From positions 1-26,745 of the forward strand of contig NZ_JAHRBL010000030.1 in assembly GCF_019693445.1 (NCBI RefSeq): DNA of 26,745 bases, written 5' to 3'. The DNA is from Deinococcus aquaedulcis. Its GTDB lineage: Bacteria; Deinococcota; Deinococci; Deinococcales; Deinococcaceae. The translations under genes and the position numbers were made by a program. Position 1 is the first letter of the stretch. Each line of letters opens with the position of its first letter. Shown here piece by piece: positions 1 to 9,397 of this stretch. The notes beneath the pieces are model-generated. The model was given only the letters and a program-made list of their open reading frames with translations. It was not told the origin of the DNA and searched no databases.

Positions 1-2
1 CG

Positions 3-3000
3 GATCCCGCCCCCGCCGGCTATGAGCGGCTGACGCACTACAGGTACGACAACGACAACCAGTTGATCACCCAGGTGCAGGCGGCGGCGTCGGGGCAGGG
101 TCGGTCGAACGACCTGCTCTCGTCGGATGCGAGTTATAGCTACGGCGAGGTACAGAAGAGCATCTCCTACACCCGCCATGAGCTGGCCAGTATCAGCGGG
201 CAGGTCGTGGGCGCCAACAGCCTCATCTCTGAGGTCCGGTACGTTAACGGCGCGCCGCAGCGCATATACCATACGGGCCTGGACGTGTACGGGCGTGTGG
301 GCACAACCAACCTCTACCGCAACACCGACCCCACCCCGTACAAGACCGTGAACTACGGCTACTCCGCGGACGGCACGAACCGCTGGCTGGTGTATCCCAG
401 CAACATCACCGTCGTGTCCTACGACACTGGTCGAACGGTCAAGCAGTATGGGGACCTGCCCGCCTGGAAAACCAGCAACGGCGTGCAGACCGACTACATC
501 TATGACGAGTACGGGCATGTCGCCCGTGAGTCGGTTCATCGCTCACACGTGTATGCCTGGGAAGGCAGCACGGCCAAAGTGGCTGACCGGCTCCACTGGA
601 AGATGTACAACGGCTTCGGGCAACCCGTGTGGGAAAACCTGTGGGAGTACCAGCCGGAGACGGGGGCCTCGCCGCAGCTGATCAGTCGGCAGTGGCATTA
701 CTACAACTCCGGGGAACTGAATGCCTCCTGGGACGGCACGCCCGACAACATGACCGATTACCGGTACGCGGACAGTGGCACCAATCTGGGCCGCGTGACA
801 GAGATTGTCCAGGGCATCGGGAACTGGAACTACTTCGGAATTGCCACGCAGCGCAAGCACACCCGCATTGGGTATGACGCCTACGGTCGGCCCAACAGCA
901 CCATCGTGGATGGGCAGTTTGAAACCAAGACGAAGTACGACACGCTCGACCGCCCCGTGGAGGTCAATGAGCCAAACTGGAGCAAGACCACGACGACCCG
1001 CTATGGCCTGACTGGTAAACCCTGGGTGGAAAGCCATTACCTGAATGATGGCAAGACGTTCAACATCATTCATCATGTGGATTCATTGGGGCGCGAGTAT
1101 CAAACCGACACGCCTGATGGCACGGTGCGGACGTACTACGATGCGTTTGACCGGCCCATCAAGATCACGGACAACCGCCTGACGATGAACGGTGGGGACG
1201 CGGACCGCAGCACGTACTTGAAGTACGACACGGCCGGCAACCTGATCAAGAAACTCAGCCCCGTGATGACGAGTGCTGCGGGTCAGCCCTACACGGATGC
1301 CCGCCGGCCATACGAGTACTACGAGTATGACGTGCTTGACCGGCAGACCGCGAAAGCGAAGCTAATCACGGGCAACGCCATCAGTCCGCTGAACATCGAG
1401 TGGCCCAGCAATGCCAATGCCACCTGGGTTCGGACACAATACGACGCGTGGGATCGCCCGACGCTAGTCACCGACCAGGACGGGTACCAGACGAAGCTGA
1501 CGTACGACAACAGTGACAATGTCGTCACTACCGAGCAACAGGTATGGACGAAGAATGCCGATGCCGAGCCCCAGTACGCTCAGGCGCACCAGGGCTTTGA
1601 CTGGGTCACGACGCGCATGGCGCATGACGGCAACGCTCGGCCCTTGCAGGCGGTGGATGCCCGTGGGAACAGCAAGCGGACGCAGTACAACATCTTTGGC
1701 ACCACCGCCGAGATTGACGAGCGGGGCATCACGACCAAGCAGTACACCTACACGCCGGACGGCTTGCAACAAGCGACGCTGGAGCCCGATAACGAGCCAG
1801 GCGCCGTGATGGTGACGACCGAGTACCGCGAGTACACCACGCGGCAGTTCCCTGCGCGCATCTACCGCGCGCACATGCACACCCAGGCGGGGCCGGGTGT
1901 AGGCGCCGTGACGGATTATGTCTATGATCACGCGGGCCGGCCGGTGAGCACGACCCTGCCGCCGGATGCGAGTGGCACCCGAGCGACGGTCACGCAGAGC
2001 TACCACAGCAGCGGGCAGGTCAAGAGCGCGACAGATGCCAACAGCTTCCCGACGCGGATGGAGTACGACTGGGCGGGACGCCTGATTGCTAAGCATGAAG
2101 ACGCGCGTCCTGGCAACCAGACGGATGCGAACGCGGGGCTCTCAGGTGGCTTGCACAGCACCTATGCCTACGATGCGAGCGGCAACCTGATCAAGAAGGA
2201 CGAACGTGGGCTGATCACCGAGTACAAGTACAACTCGCTGGGCAAAGTCATTAGTGAAAGCCGGCCCCGCGTGGGGGAAGGCACCGGTACGCAGTGGAAG
2301 CTGACCACCTACCGCCTGGACGGCCTGCCGACCGCGAAGACGAGCTACAACTACCAGGGCAACCTGGCGAGCATTCCCGATGTGGTGGACCCATGGGATA
2401 GCCGCATTTCGCACAGCACGGGCAACATGACGATGCCGTGGTACTACGCCCGGGGCATTCAGATTGGGGAAGTCTCCTGGGGTGAGGGGCACAGTTGGGA
2501 ATACACCAAGACCACCTTCGTCAACGGCCTGGGGCAGCAGTATTTCCGCAAGTTCTGGGGCAATGGGGGCATCTACAAGATTCAGCAGTATGCCAACGGG
2601 GCCGAGACGGGCTACACCAACTACTGGTCATTCAAAACCTTTGACCAGAATGGCAACGTGACCAGTGCCTGGGATACCCCAACGAACGCCGATAACAATG
2701 CGCCGCTGGACGCCAGCCTGAAGCAGAACAGCTTCAGCTACCAGTACAGCCCCAGCAACAAGGAAATCCGTCAGGACCGCGATATCCGCGTCCGCCAGCA
2801 GAGCAAGGTCGCGGGCAACAACCTGACGCAGTACCACGGCGGCAATAACGGGGTGTATCTGGCGGCCAGCGTGGCGACCACCACGACGTCGTACACCGAG
2901 CGCGACCAGATCGAGAAGAGCACCACCACGGATAATGTGCCCTACTTGAGCGGCAACACGGTTCCGCGTCAGGATGAGCTGGGTCATGTGACCACGCGTC

Positions 3001-5945
3001 ACCAGCGCTACAGCTACTTCTATGACGGCCGCGTCTGGAACAGCTGGTCTGGTGACGGCGTGACCGACCATGGCTATAAGGGCGTCGAAGCGTACGACCA
3101 GCGTGGCCGTGAAACCGTCGTGTATGACAGCACGGGGGGGCGCACCAATGGTGCACCGGGCCGGGTGTACACCACCTATAGCACCGATGGCACGGTCATC
3201 AACCGGGGTGAGCAGAACGGCGCGGTCACCTTCACGACGACGATGACCCCAACGATTGGGGGGCTGACAGGCACCAGTCAGGGACCGACAGCCACCAGTC
3301 CGACCCAGTTCATCTATGGACAGGGCACGAGCGATGCCTTGCAGAAAGACTACGTGGTGTCTGAGGGTGTGGGGGCGGCGAAGGTCCACAACTATGATGC
3401 CTACGGCAATAAGACCTCCACTGTCCGTTCAACAGATAGCTACCAGCTCTACGGCGCAAGCTACAACCTGAACGGCGAGATCACCCAGGAAACCAAGCCA
3501 GACGCCTGGGGCAACCAGATGACCCAGTGGTACACCCTGGACTCCCGGGGCAACCGCCTGAATGTCAGTGGTGGGGAAGCCCACGGTTACATCAAGCGCT
3601 ACGACGCCGATGACCGGGTCACCCAGTTCCATAAACTGAATACCGGCAACTACTGCGGCACCTTTGGGGGCTGCGCTGGGGTGGCCAACCGGTACAACGA
3701 TTTCCGCTATGACCCGTACGGCCAGCAGGTGCTGAGCAGCACCGGGCAGATTGCGGAGCAGACGAACTCTAACTGGTACGACGAGTTCCAGGTCGACCGT
3801 GACTTCAACAGTGTGCATGCCGTGCAGGGCCAGGTGCAGATGACGTTGCGCCGGGCGGGGCTGTTCATGCAGGACTGTGGCTGGAACTGGGGCCGGTATT
3901 GCCACCAGTTGAACACGTACAACAGCAACGGCACCCAACTGCGCGAAGCTACGTATTCCATGCTCGACGGCTACAACGATGACACGAGCTGGAGTGGCAC
4001 CCGACCATTTGCCATTGTGCGTATGGTGACGAGTCTGGATGCGCCCACGCAGTCACTGAGCGATACGTTGAAGGTGAACCCACTGGATGTATTGACCCCC
4101 AGCCTGCCGAAACTGGCGGACCCGAGCAAGATCGGTGGTGGCGTGACGCCGAAGGATGAACCTGCACCTGTTCAGACCGGCGCGGATCAGGACAAGAAGC
4201 AGACGGTGAGTCCTGAGAAACCGGCCAAGCGGACGGAGGCGCCGAAGGATCAGAAGCAGCCTGAAGGAGCCGTGCTGAGCCTGGAAGTGGAGGCCAACTT
4301 CAATGATGGCCAGGGCTTCGAGCAGCCTATCTATGCCGTGCAGCCTCAGGAGAGTTTTGGCGAGTTTGCTCAAGCGTTTCTAAGGTGGGCCAAGGATGTG
4401 TCCGACAGGAATGCGAAGAATCTTGAATTGAGAGATTTGTCTGTCGGTGAGCACATGGATGCAGTTTCTGAAGAGCTGCAGAAGAAAGCGGTGGAGATTG
4501 CCAAATCTTCTGGCTGGGATCCTTCAATCATTCAGGACATCACTACTGTGAGCGATTCTTTCAGGGATTTAGATCCTGCTGACAGAATGCGCATGCAAAC
4601 TCTACTGACATACAGAATCTTCGATATATCGAAAGGCTCAAACGCTGATGGGTACTCCCCAGCTGTGAATCAGCACTTCTTGACTGAGCAGCTGCCATAT
4701 ATGGCTGACCGAGCTAAGAAGGCTGATAGCATGGCTCCTAGTGCACTTAAAGCAGCCATCTATGACGGGATTGAGGCAAACCTCCTTCTGGAGAAAAGTG
4801 GAAAACTAGACGCGGCCACGAAAGTAGAGAATATCCGTGAGCAAAAGACAGGCATGGGCAAGGAAATGACTGTATATGGAGGCGTGGCTGCCTTTATTGG
4901 CGAAATGCTTCTTGCAGACATGTGGCGCATGGCTGTCGATAGCATAGATATGAATGCTCCCGCAGGTAGGTTCTCTTCAAAATCAGCCCCTATACCTTCT
5001 GGAAGGCAGAATGGTCTCGTTCAGGTGTTGAATGAGGCTGCAGGGACTATCACTTGTGGGACAAGGCGCTTCCGAAACTCGTTCTCAGCGTCAACGCTTG
5101 TCCAAACGCTCTCCGGCTTTGTGGCGATTTCTGCTCTGACTATCGGCACGCCAGTGCTGGCGTTCAATGAAAAGACAGGGGAGAATGGGTACTATCCCAT
5201 CACCGACGTCATCAGTCATGGAACGAAGGACCAAGGGGTCACACACCTGACCCTAAGCGATCCTGACAATGGGCATAAGCTGGAATTCGTCGAAACCACC
5301 CCTGGACATCCCTTCTACGTCACGGAGCGCTCTGACGCTCAGCCTCGGCCCAAGCCAGAGGGGCATGAGGAGTTGAGTGAGAAGTGGGTCGGCGCTGGCC
5401 ACCTCAAGATCGGTGACAAGATCAAGCAAGCGGACGGCACCATTGGCCTGGTCGCCAACGTCATCAACGTCCAGCAGACCCAGGAAATGTTCAATCTCAC
5501 CGTCAGTGAGGCCCACACCTACTACGTTGGGAAAGACAGCTGGTTGGTGCATAACGCGTCTACAGGGTTCGATTTCAAAGGAGTTACGTCAGGATCCGAC
5601 GTTTACAACAAAGGCGTCCACTTTAAAGTGGAATCTATGAAAGGTTTTGAACTTCGTGTCAAGCCCACCAACGATCCAACAAGGGTAATTTTTGAAGCTG
5701 TTTTTAGTGGTGACAGAGGGACATCTGCGGAAGCCAAAGCAATTCGGATGGCTCAAGGGGCTTTGGCGAACGATCCTGCATTCAGAAGTCAATTGCTGGA
5801 TGCTTCTCAAAGAGTTGGCAGTGCACTAAATGGCATCGTCGCCTCTGGAGGCAGAAATGCAGCCGCTGCCCAGAAGATTCAAGTCGAAAACCATTTCCTT
5901 CAGAAGAGCCTTGGTAAAATTGTTGATCTACTTGGTGGATGCTGA
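3..5945 (+). CDS. RHS/YD-repeat polymorphic toxin with Hint domain and variable C-terminal tip (5' partial)
   Basis: The reading frame is open at the left edge, so the N-terminus is missing; a TTG at 63 is only the first possible internal start. Roughly the first 1,350 residues are YD/RHS repeats (many YDAYGRP, YDTLDRPVE-like units), which in this family build a hollow shell around a toxic C-terminus. A charged, proline-rich linker follows (about 4090-4270), then a helical segment of unknown type. The pretoxin Hint domain runs from NSFSAS at 5076 to the W-L-V-H-N motif ending at 5555, with a TPGHPFYV block between. Its likely nucleophile is a serine or threonine near NSFSAS, not cysteine. The last 129 residues (5556-5942) would be the released toxin; I do not recognise its fold. 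The usual end-of-core signature (ARYYDP, GR, DP type) is not seen. GC falls sharply after about 4370 and again after 5560, which suggests an acquired tip. Export route and target are unknown. Confidence 0.9.
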   Translation, partial: DPAPAGYERLTHYRYDNDNQLITQVQAAASGQGRSNDLLSSDASYSYGEVQKSISYTRHELASISGQVVGANSLISEVRYVNGAPQRIYHTGLDVYGRVGTTNLYRNTDPTPYKTVNYGYSADGTNRWLVYPSNITVVSYDTGRTVKQYGDLPAWKTSNGVQTDYIYDEYGHVARESVHRSHVYAWEGSTAKVADRLHWKMYNGFGQPVWENLWEYQPETGASPQLISRQWHYYNSGELNASWDGTPDNMTDYRYADSGTNLGRVTEIVQGIGNWNYFGIATQRKHTRIGYDAYGRPNSTIVDGQFETKTKYDTLDRPVEVNEPNWSKTTTTRYGLTGKPWVESHYLNDGKTFNIIHHVDSLGREYQTDTPDGTVRTYYDAFDRPIKITDNRLTMNGGDADRSTYLKYDTAGNLIKKLSPVMTSAAGQPYTDARRPYEYYEYDVLDRQTAKAKLITGNAISPLNIEWPSNANATWVRTQYDAWDRPTLVTDQDGYQTKLTYDNSDNVVTTEQQVWTKNADAEPQYAQAHQGFDWVTTRMAHDGNARPLQAVDARGNSKRTQYNIFGTTAEIDERGITTKQYTYTPDGLQQATLEPDNEPGAVMVTTEYREYTTRQFPARIYRAHMHTQAGPGVGAVTDYVYDHAGRPVSTTLPPDASGTRATVTQSYHSSGQVKSATDANSFPTRMEYDWAGRLIAKHEDARPGNQTDANAGLSGGLHSTYAYDASGNLIKKDERGLITEYKYNSLGKVISESRPRVGEGTGTQWKLTTYRLDGLPTAKTSYNYQGNLASIPDVVDPWDSRISHSTGNMTMPWYYARGIQIGEVSWGEGHSWEYTKTTFVNGLGQQYFRKFWGNGGIYKIQQYANGAETGYTNYWSFKTFDQNGNVTSAWDTPTNADNNAPLDASLKQNSFSYQYSPSNKEIRQDRDIRVRQQSKVAGNNLTQYHGGNNGVYLAASVATTTTSYTERDQIEKSTTTDNVPYLSGNTVPRQDELGHVTTRHQRYSYFYDGRVWNSWSGDGVTDHGYKGVEAYDQRGRETVVYDSTGGRTNGAPGRVYTTYSTDGTVINRGEQNGAVTFTTTMTPTIGGLTGTSQGPTATSPTQFIYGQGTSDALQKDYVVSEGVGAAKVHNYDAYGNKTSTVRSTDSYQLYGASYNLNGEITQETKPDAWGNQMTQWYTLDSRGNRLNVSGGEAHGYIKRYDADDRVTQFHKLNTGNYCGTFGGCAGVANRYNDFRYDPYGQQVLSSTGQIAEQTNSNWYDEFQVDRDFNSVHAVQGQVQMTLRRAGLFMQDCGWNWGRYCHQLNTYNSNGTQLREATYSMLDGYNDDTSWSGTRPFAIVRMVTSLDAPTQSLSDTLKVNPLDVLTPSLPKLADPSKIGGGVTPKDEPAPVQTGADQDKKQTVSPEKPAKRTEAPKDQKQPEGAVLSLEVEANFNDGQGFEQPIYAVQPQESFGEFAQAFLRWAKDVSDRNAKNLELRDLSVGEHMDAVSEELQKKAVEIAKSSGWDPSIIQDITTVSDSFRDLDPADRMRMQTLLTYRIFDISKGSNADGYSPAVNQHFLTEQLPYMADRAKKADSMAPSALKAAIYDGIEANLLLEKSGKLDAATKVENIREQKTGMGKEMTVYGGVAAFIGEMLLADMWRMAVDSIDMNAPAGRFSSKSAPIPSGRQNGLVQVLNEAAGTITCGTRRFRNSFSASTLVQTLSGFVAISALTIGTPVLAFNEKTGENGYYPITDVISHGTKDQGVTHLTLSDPDNGHKLEFVETTPGHPFYVTERSDAQPRPKPEGHEELSEKWVGAGHLKIGDKIKQADGTIGLVANVINVQQTQEMFNLTVSEAHTYYVGKDSWLVHNASTGFDFKGVTSGSDVYNKGVHFKVESMKGFELRVKPTNDPTRVIFEAVFSGDRGTSAEAKAIRMAQGALANDPAFRSQLLDASQRVGSALNGIVASGGRNAAAAQKIQVENHFLQKSLGKIVDLLGGC

Positions 5946-6346
5946 TGAAGATACTAACCCTACTACAGGACTCTGGTACCAATTTTCTCGGTGTGTATGT
6001 CAGTCGAGAGATGGTAAAACAGGCTACAAACAGCAGGTTTGAGTGTATAAAAATGCGTAAAGGGGTCTATCAGTGTCAAAATGACAATCTTGTACTCTTC
6101 TTTCATGATGATATGATAGATACCATCGAGGTAGTATTGGATCGTTTTCAGCTCTCTGAGTTGATTGAGTGGAATGACTTGCCGCTAGATCGGAACGATG
6201 TTATGAGTTGGTTAAAGGATAAAGGGGTTAAGTTGGCATCGAAAAAACCTCATATTAGGAATGGCGACAGTATTTTCACTGCTTCTGGAGCCGAACTAAA
6301 ATTCACTGACGATAGACTTGAGCGAATTCGATTTACATTTGAATAG
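5945..6346 (+). CDS. putative immunity protein to the RHS toxin tip
   Basis: This 133-residue protein starts at the ATG that shares one base with the RHS stop codon (TGATG at 5943-5947). GGTGG at 5933-5937 gives a plausible ribosome binding site for this start; the ATG at 5939 would be too close to it. The protein is small and acidic with hydrophobic stretches, contains no signal peptide, and has no domain I recognise. Its position directly after a polymorphic-toxin tip, its translational coupling and its AT-rich composition, matching the tip and unlike the rest of the window, are the standard features of a cognate immunity gene. The function is therefore inferred from context only. Confidence 0.7.
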   Translation: MKILTLLQDSGTNFLGVYVSREMVKQATNSRFECIKMRKGVYQCQNDNLVLFFHDDMIDTIEVVLDRFQLSELIEWNDLPLDRNDVMSWLKDKGVKLASKKPHIRNGDSIFTASGAELKFTDDRLERIRFTFE

Positions 6347-6413
6347 AAACTGTTCTAACCAACCCCTTATCACCACCGTCACCCCTAGCTCCATCCTCTC
6401 CCGCAACTGAATC

Positions 6414-7115
6414 TCAACTACCAGTCGCTCCACCCTCCCTCCTGGGAAGTGGGGCGGCCTCTGTATTGCGCCTGCTCAAAGCAGAGGCAGAGCAGACAGC
6501 AAGCACCAGAGCGTGATCCTCAGTCGTAGCTGCCTCTTTCGCCAGCCTCTGCAACGCCCTCTCCGACACCGCTGGCTGCTCCGGCAATTGGGGCGGCCAG
6601 CACTGTAACTCCTGCTTCAGCCAGCCCTGCAGCACCTGCCATAGCCACTCCCATAGATCGGGCGCGCTTTCCCACCATTTGGCCAAGGAGGACCCTCGCG
6701 CGAGGAAGGCGGCCTCGTCTCCATCCCGCACGCTGGCTGCCCACTTTTGATACAGCGGTTGGAATAGCTCCTCGTGCTTGAGCTTCCAGTCCGGGTCGAT
6801 CCGGCTCCTTCACGCAGGGTTGCCGCTCCCCAATCTGTCTATGCGGCTAGCTGCTGGGCGTGCAGCGTGGTTTCAGCTGCTTCCACCTTCTGTGCTCTGT
6901 TACCACAGTCATTCGCCCTCACCTACTTTCGTCGCGGCTACTTTCTGCTCTGGCGTCCCCAATTGAGCCTCGTACTTGCCCAGTTGATACCCCTCCACTG
7001 CACCGGGTGACCACACCGGCAACAGTTCCGTCATCTTGTCGTGTTTGGTTTCATCCTCACGGCTCATGAGCTTTCTGGCGTGTTCCAGTCTGTTGTTTGT
7101 GCACTCCATCAGCAA
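6414..7115 (-). pseudogene. decayed gene of unknown function (frameshifts and stops)
   Basis: Read on the minus strand, protein-like sequence jumps between frames. It starts with NRLEHARKLMSRE and KMTELLPVWSPGAVEGY (7115-6909), is interrupted by a stop after VGEGE, continues in another frame as AQKVEAAETTLHAQQLAA before a TAG, and resumes at about 6800 as IDPDWKLKHEELFQPLYQKW. From there it runs to a stop at 6414 through SLAKWWESAPDLWEWLWQVL and a helical tail. No piece has a good start site. The smooth amino-acid composition across the breaks, including a coiled-coil-like middle part, suggests one soluble protein of about 220-240 residues that has lost its frame. I cannot name the family. 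Alternatively, only the last segment (6731-6414) is still expressed from a GTG. Confidence 0.5.
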
Positions 7116-7180
7116 CCTGCGGAAACAGGCTCACCGGAGCTCTCTTGATAGAGGACACGAACTTCAAAGGTGCTGAGGAT

Positions 7181-7209
7181 AAAAAACTGACCCGCACAAG
7201 GCGGGTCAG
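7181..7209 (-). terminator. Rho-independent terminator of the lipoprotein operon
   Basis: On the minus strand a perfect 9-bp stem CTGACCCGC / GCGGGTCAG with a 5-base loop is followed directly by six T. It lies 17 bases after the stop of the small lipoprotein gene and ends that transcription unit. Confidence 0.93.
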
Positions 7210-7225
7210 GGAGGAGAGGTTCGGT

Positions 7226-7660
7226 TTACTTGGCCTGGAAGGTGCTGTCGTAGCTGATGTTCACCTTCAGTCCATTCAACTGACGGGCCTGCGCAGGCAA
7301 CTTGAGAGTCTCGCCTGTCTTGGTGCAGGTGAACTCATTGACGGTCAGGCCGTCATTGGGGGGCAGTTGCGAGCTGACCAGCTGAAAGAATGGAGAAACG
7401 CTGTCCAGAGCCACTGGACCAAAGGCCCGCTCAGCTTCCTTCACCTTGCCATCCAGCAAGAGGCGATACTTCAGGCTGGCGCTGATATCCTCATTGGTCT
7501 TGGCATCCAGAACACGCATGGTCCAGGCAACAGTGGTGCACTTCTCCAGCGCACTTTGGGAAACCAGCACTTCAGTGCCAATACCTCCGAACGGGGCCGG
7601 TGCGAAGCGGTGGCAGGCAGTGAGAACAGAAAGGGCCAGCAGGGGGAAAACGTATTTCAT
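7226..7660 (-). CDS. small lipoprotein of unknown function
   Basis: The 144-residue product begins MKYVFPLLALSVLTAC: a short positive N-terminus, a hydrophobic core and a lipobox ending LTAC, so it should be a lipid-anchored exported protein. I chose the ATG at 7660 because GAGG lies at a suitable distance before it; an in-frame ATG at 7672 has no such site and lies directly against the upstream stop. The mature part contains two further cysteines (EKCTTVAW and NEFTCTKTG), which could form a disulfide outside the cell, and is otherwise beta-rich in appearance. It follows the large lipoprotein gene closely and precedes the shared terminator, so the two are almost certainly co-transcribed and may work together. 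I recognise no family. Confidence 0.85.
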   Translation of the reverse strand: MKYVFPLLALSVLTACHRFAPAPFGGIGTEVLVSQSALEKCTTVAWTMRVLDAKTNEDISASLKYRLLLDGKVKEAERAFGPVALDSVSPFFQLVSSQLPPNDGLTVNEFTCTKTGETLKLPAQARQLNGLKVNISYDSTFQAK

Positions 7661-7672
7661 AGAGAACCTCAT

Positions 7673-9397
7673 TTATTGGGCCCGGATGCCAATGGCACCC
7701 TGGAAATTGCTCCAACGGTTGGTAATGTTAATCCAGCCAACGGTGCCAGGGAAACCTTCTTTGGCGTTGTAGCCTCGGTAATCCTGAGCTTGGTCCTTGT
7801 ACACGAACACATCGGAGTAACCCACGTGCTCGTAGACGCGGTAAGCGTAAGCCGTGGCCATGTGACCTTCGAAGCCGCCCGAGCCGCCAGTGGCATAGAG
7901 GAAGGAGACCGCATGCCCATCGTCGTTCATGGTGGTGCGCACGGCGTCACGGATGTTGTAGGTCCAGCTGTTGAAGTTGAAGAAGGTGTTGCTGGTCTGT
8001 ACGCCAAAGAGGCCGCTGATGCTGAAGCGAATGCCGCCCGCCAGGGTAAAGCCTGGGCCCAGCATTTCGTTGATGACGGTCTGGCCACCAGCGCCAATCC
8101 CATTGGGGGTCACCAGAGTGCCGCCCTGAAATTCGCCTGCCCCGAGCACCTTGTCAATCCAGGGCTCTTTGTAGCCAGCGGGAATGCTGTCGGCGTCCAC
8201 TGGGCGAGTCACCAGTGAATTCATGGCTTTAAGATTGGTGTACACGCTGCCGCCCTGGTACTTGCTTTCTAATGCTGCACGTAGGCGGCTGTTCGAGGCG
8301 TCCGTAAGGGCATTGATATTGACAGCGCGAATGAGACTCAGTGGCACGCAACCAATGCGCGCACCATACAGGCGTTGCCACTCATCCTGCCCTGTGGCGA
8401 TGCCTCCATGAAACGGATTGAAAAGACGCATGCCCCATTGCGCGCCGTCGGGGAAAGTGCGAGGGTGGTCGAAAGGGTTGTCAGTGGCTTGCTGCTGATT
8501 GCCAAAGTCGGCATTGTAACGCGCGGTCCAGGCAGGGGAAGCTGCTGCAGGCCCTTCCAGCTGGTCACCAATGCTCATGGCGGCAGGGCCGTCTAGACCC
8601 GACCCGGCGACACCAGCGCGGCTGTTGATCCACCCAAACCAGCCCCGAGAGGCGATATCACTTTCTGAACCCTGGGCCTGAACACTGGCCTCTGGGGCCA
8701 CGCGCAGAGCAGCGGCAACATTCAGGTTGCCGTCCTGAAGAGCCAACGATTTCACGCTCTGGCCGCCGAGCTGTTCCGCACTCTTGGCGACGCGGGCCCA
8801 GGTGGCGTGCATACCCGCGACATCTTCAGGGTGGGCGAAATAGTCAGCTTTCAGCTGGGCATATTCCTCACGCTGAGCAGCAATCGTTTTGTCCGGGACC
8901 TTCTGGCCCGTAGAGACATCCCAGAATTGGCCAGCCTGATCTTGCAGGTAGATGAGCTGGCTGTGCGGGCTGACCAGGCGGCGAGCGCCTACACGCTTGG
9001 ACAGGGCCAGCAGCTGGTCACCGTACGCTTTGCGGAATTCAAAGGCGTACAGGTTGCGGTCAATGCTGGCACCCGTTCCGTACAGCTTGTAGTCATCCTG
9101 GGCAGTGCTCAGGGCGTCCCAGAAGGTCGCCCCTTTGGCTGTGGTGCTGCTCACGGTCAGGTAATAAAAAGGATTGCCGTCAAAGTCCTCAACCAGCACG
9201 CTGTCAAACTGCACACGGTCCGCATTTTGCGGAGTAATGGTCTGTGATTGCATACCAGCGCTTAAAACCAATGCCTGGCTTTGCAGCAGAGGCACCGACT
9301 GCTGGGCGGTCTGCAGATTTACGGTGGGTGCCTGGTTCTGCCCGCAAGCATAGAGGGCCAATGTAAGAGGCAATACAAGAAGCGGAATTTTTTTCAT
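7673..9397 (-). CDS. large lipoprotein with possible papain-like Cys/His site
   Basis: The 574-residue product starts MKKIPLLVLPLTLALYAC, a clear lipoprotein signal with lipobox LYAC. The ATG at 9397 was chosen over one 39 bases upstream because AAGGA lies just ahead of it and it places the signal peptide at the N-terminus. The N-terminal half has no motif I know. The C-terminal half holds G-C-V-P-L-S-L at Cys350 and G-H-M-A-T-A-Y-A-Y at His512, followed by a strand with VFVYKDQ. The order and surroundings resemble papain-fold peptidases of the streptopain/C39 kind (a Gly-Cys before a helix, then Gly-His before a strand), but this is a motif-level guess; no Asn/Asp third residue is assigned. 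It is the first gene of a two-lipoprotein operon. It could equally be a non-catalytic surface protein. Confidence 0.85.
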   Translation of the reverse strand: MKKIPLLVLPLTLALYACGQNQAPTVNLQTAQQSVPLLQSQALVLSAGMQSQTITPQNADRVQFDSVLVEDFDGNPFYYLTVSSTTAKGATFWDALSTAQDDYKLYGTGASIDRNLYAFEFRKAYGDQLLALSKRVGARRLVSPHSQLIYLQDQAGQFWDVSTGQKVPDKTIAAQREEYAQLKADYFAHPEDVAGMHATWARVAKSAEQLGGQSVKSLALQDGNLNVAAALRVAPEASVQAQGSESDIASRGWFGWINSRAGVAGSGLDGPAAMSIGDQLEGPAAASPAWTARYNADFGNQQQATDNPFDHPRTFPDGAQWGMRLFNPFHGGIATGQDEWQRLYGARIGCVPLSLIRAVNINALTDASNSRLRAALESKYQGGSVYTNLKAMNSLVTRPVDADSIPAGYKEPWIDKVLGAGEFQGGTLVTPNGIGAGGQTVINEMLGPGFTLAGGIRFSISGLFGVQTSNTFFNFNSWTYNIRDAVRTTMNDDGHAVSFLYATGGSGGFEGHMATAYAYRVYEHVGYSDVFVYKDQAQDYRGYNAKEGFPGTVGWINITNRWSNFQGAIGIRAQ

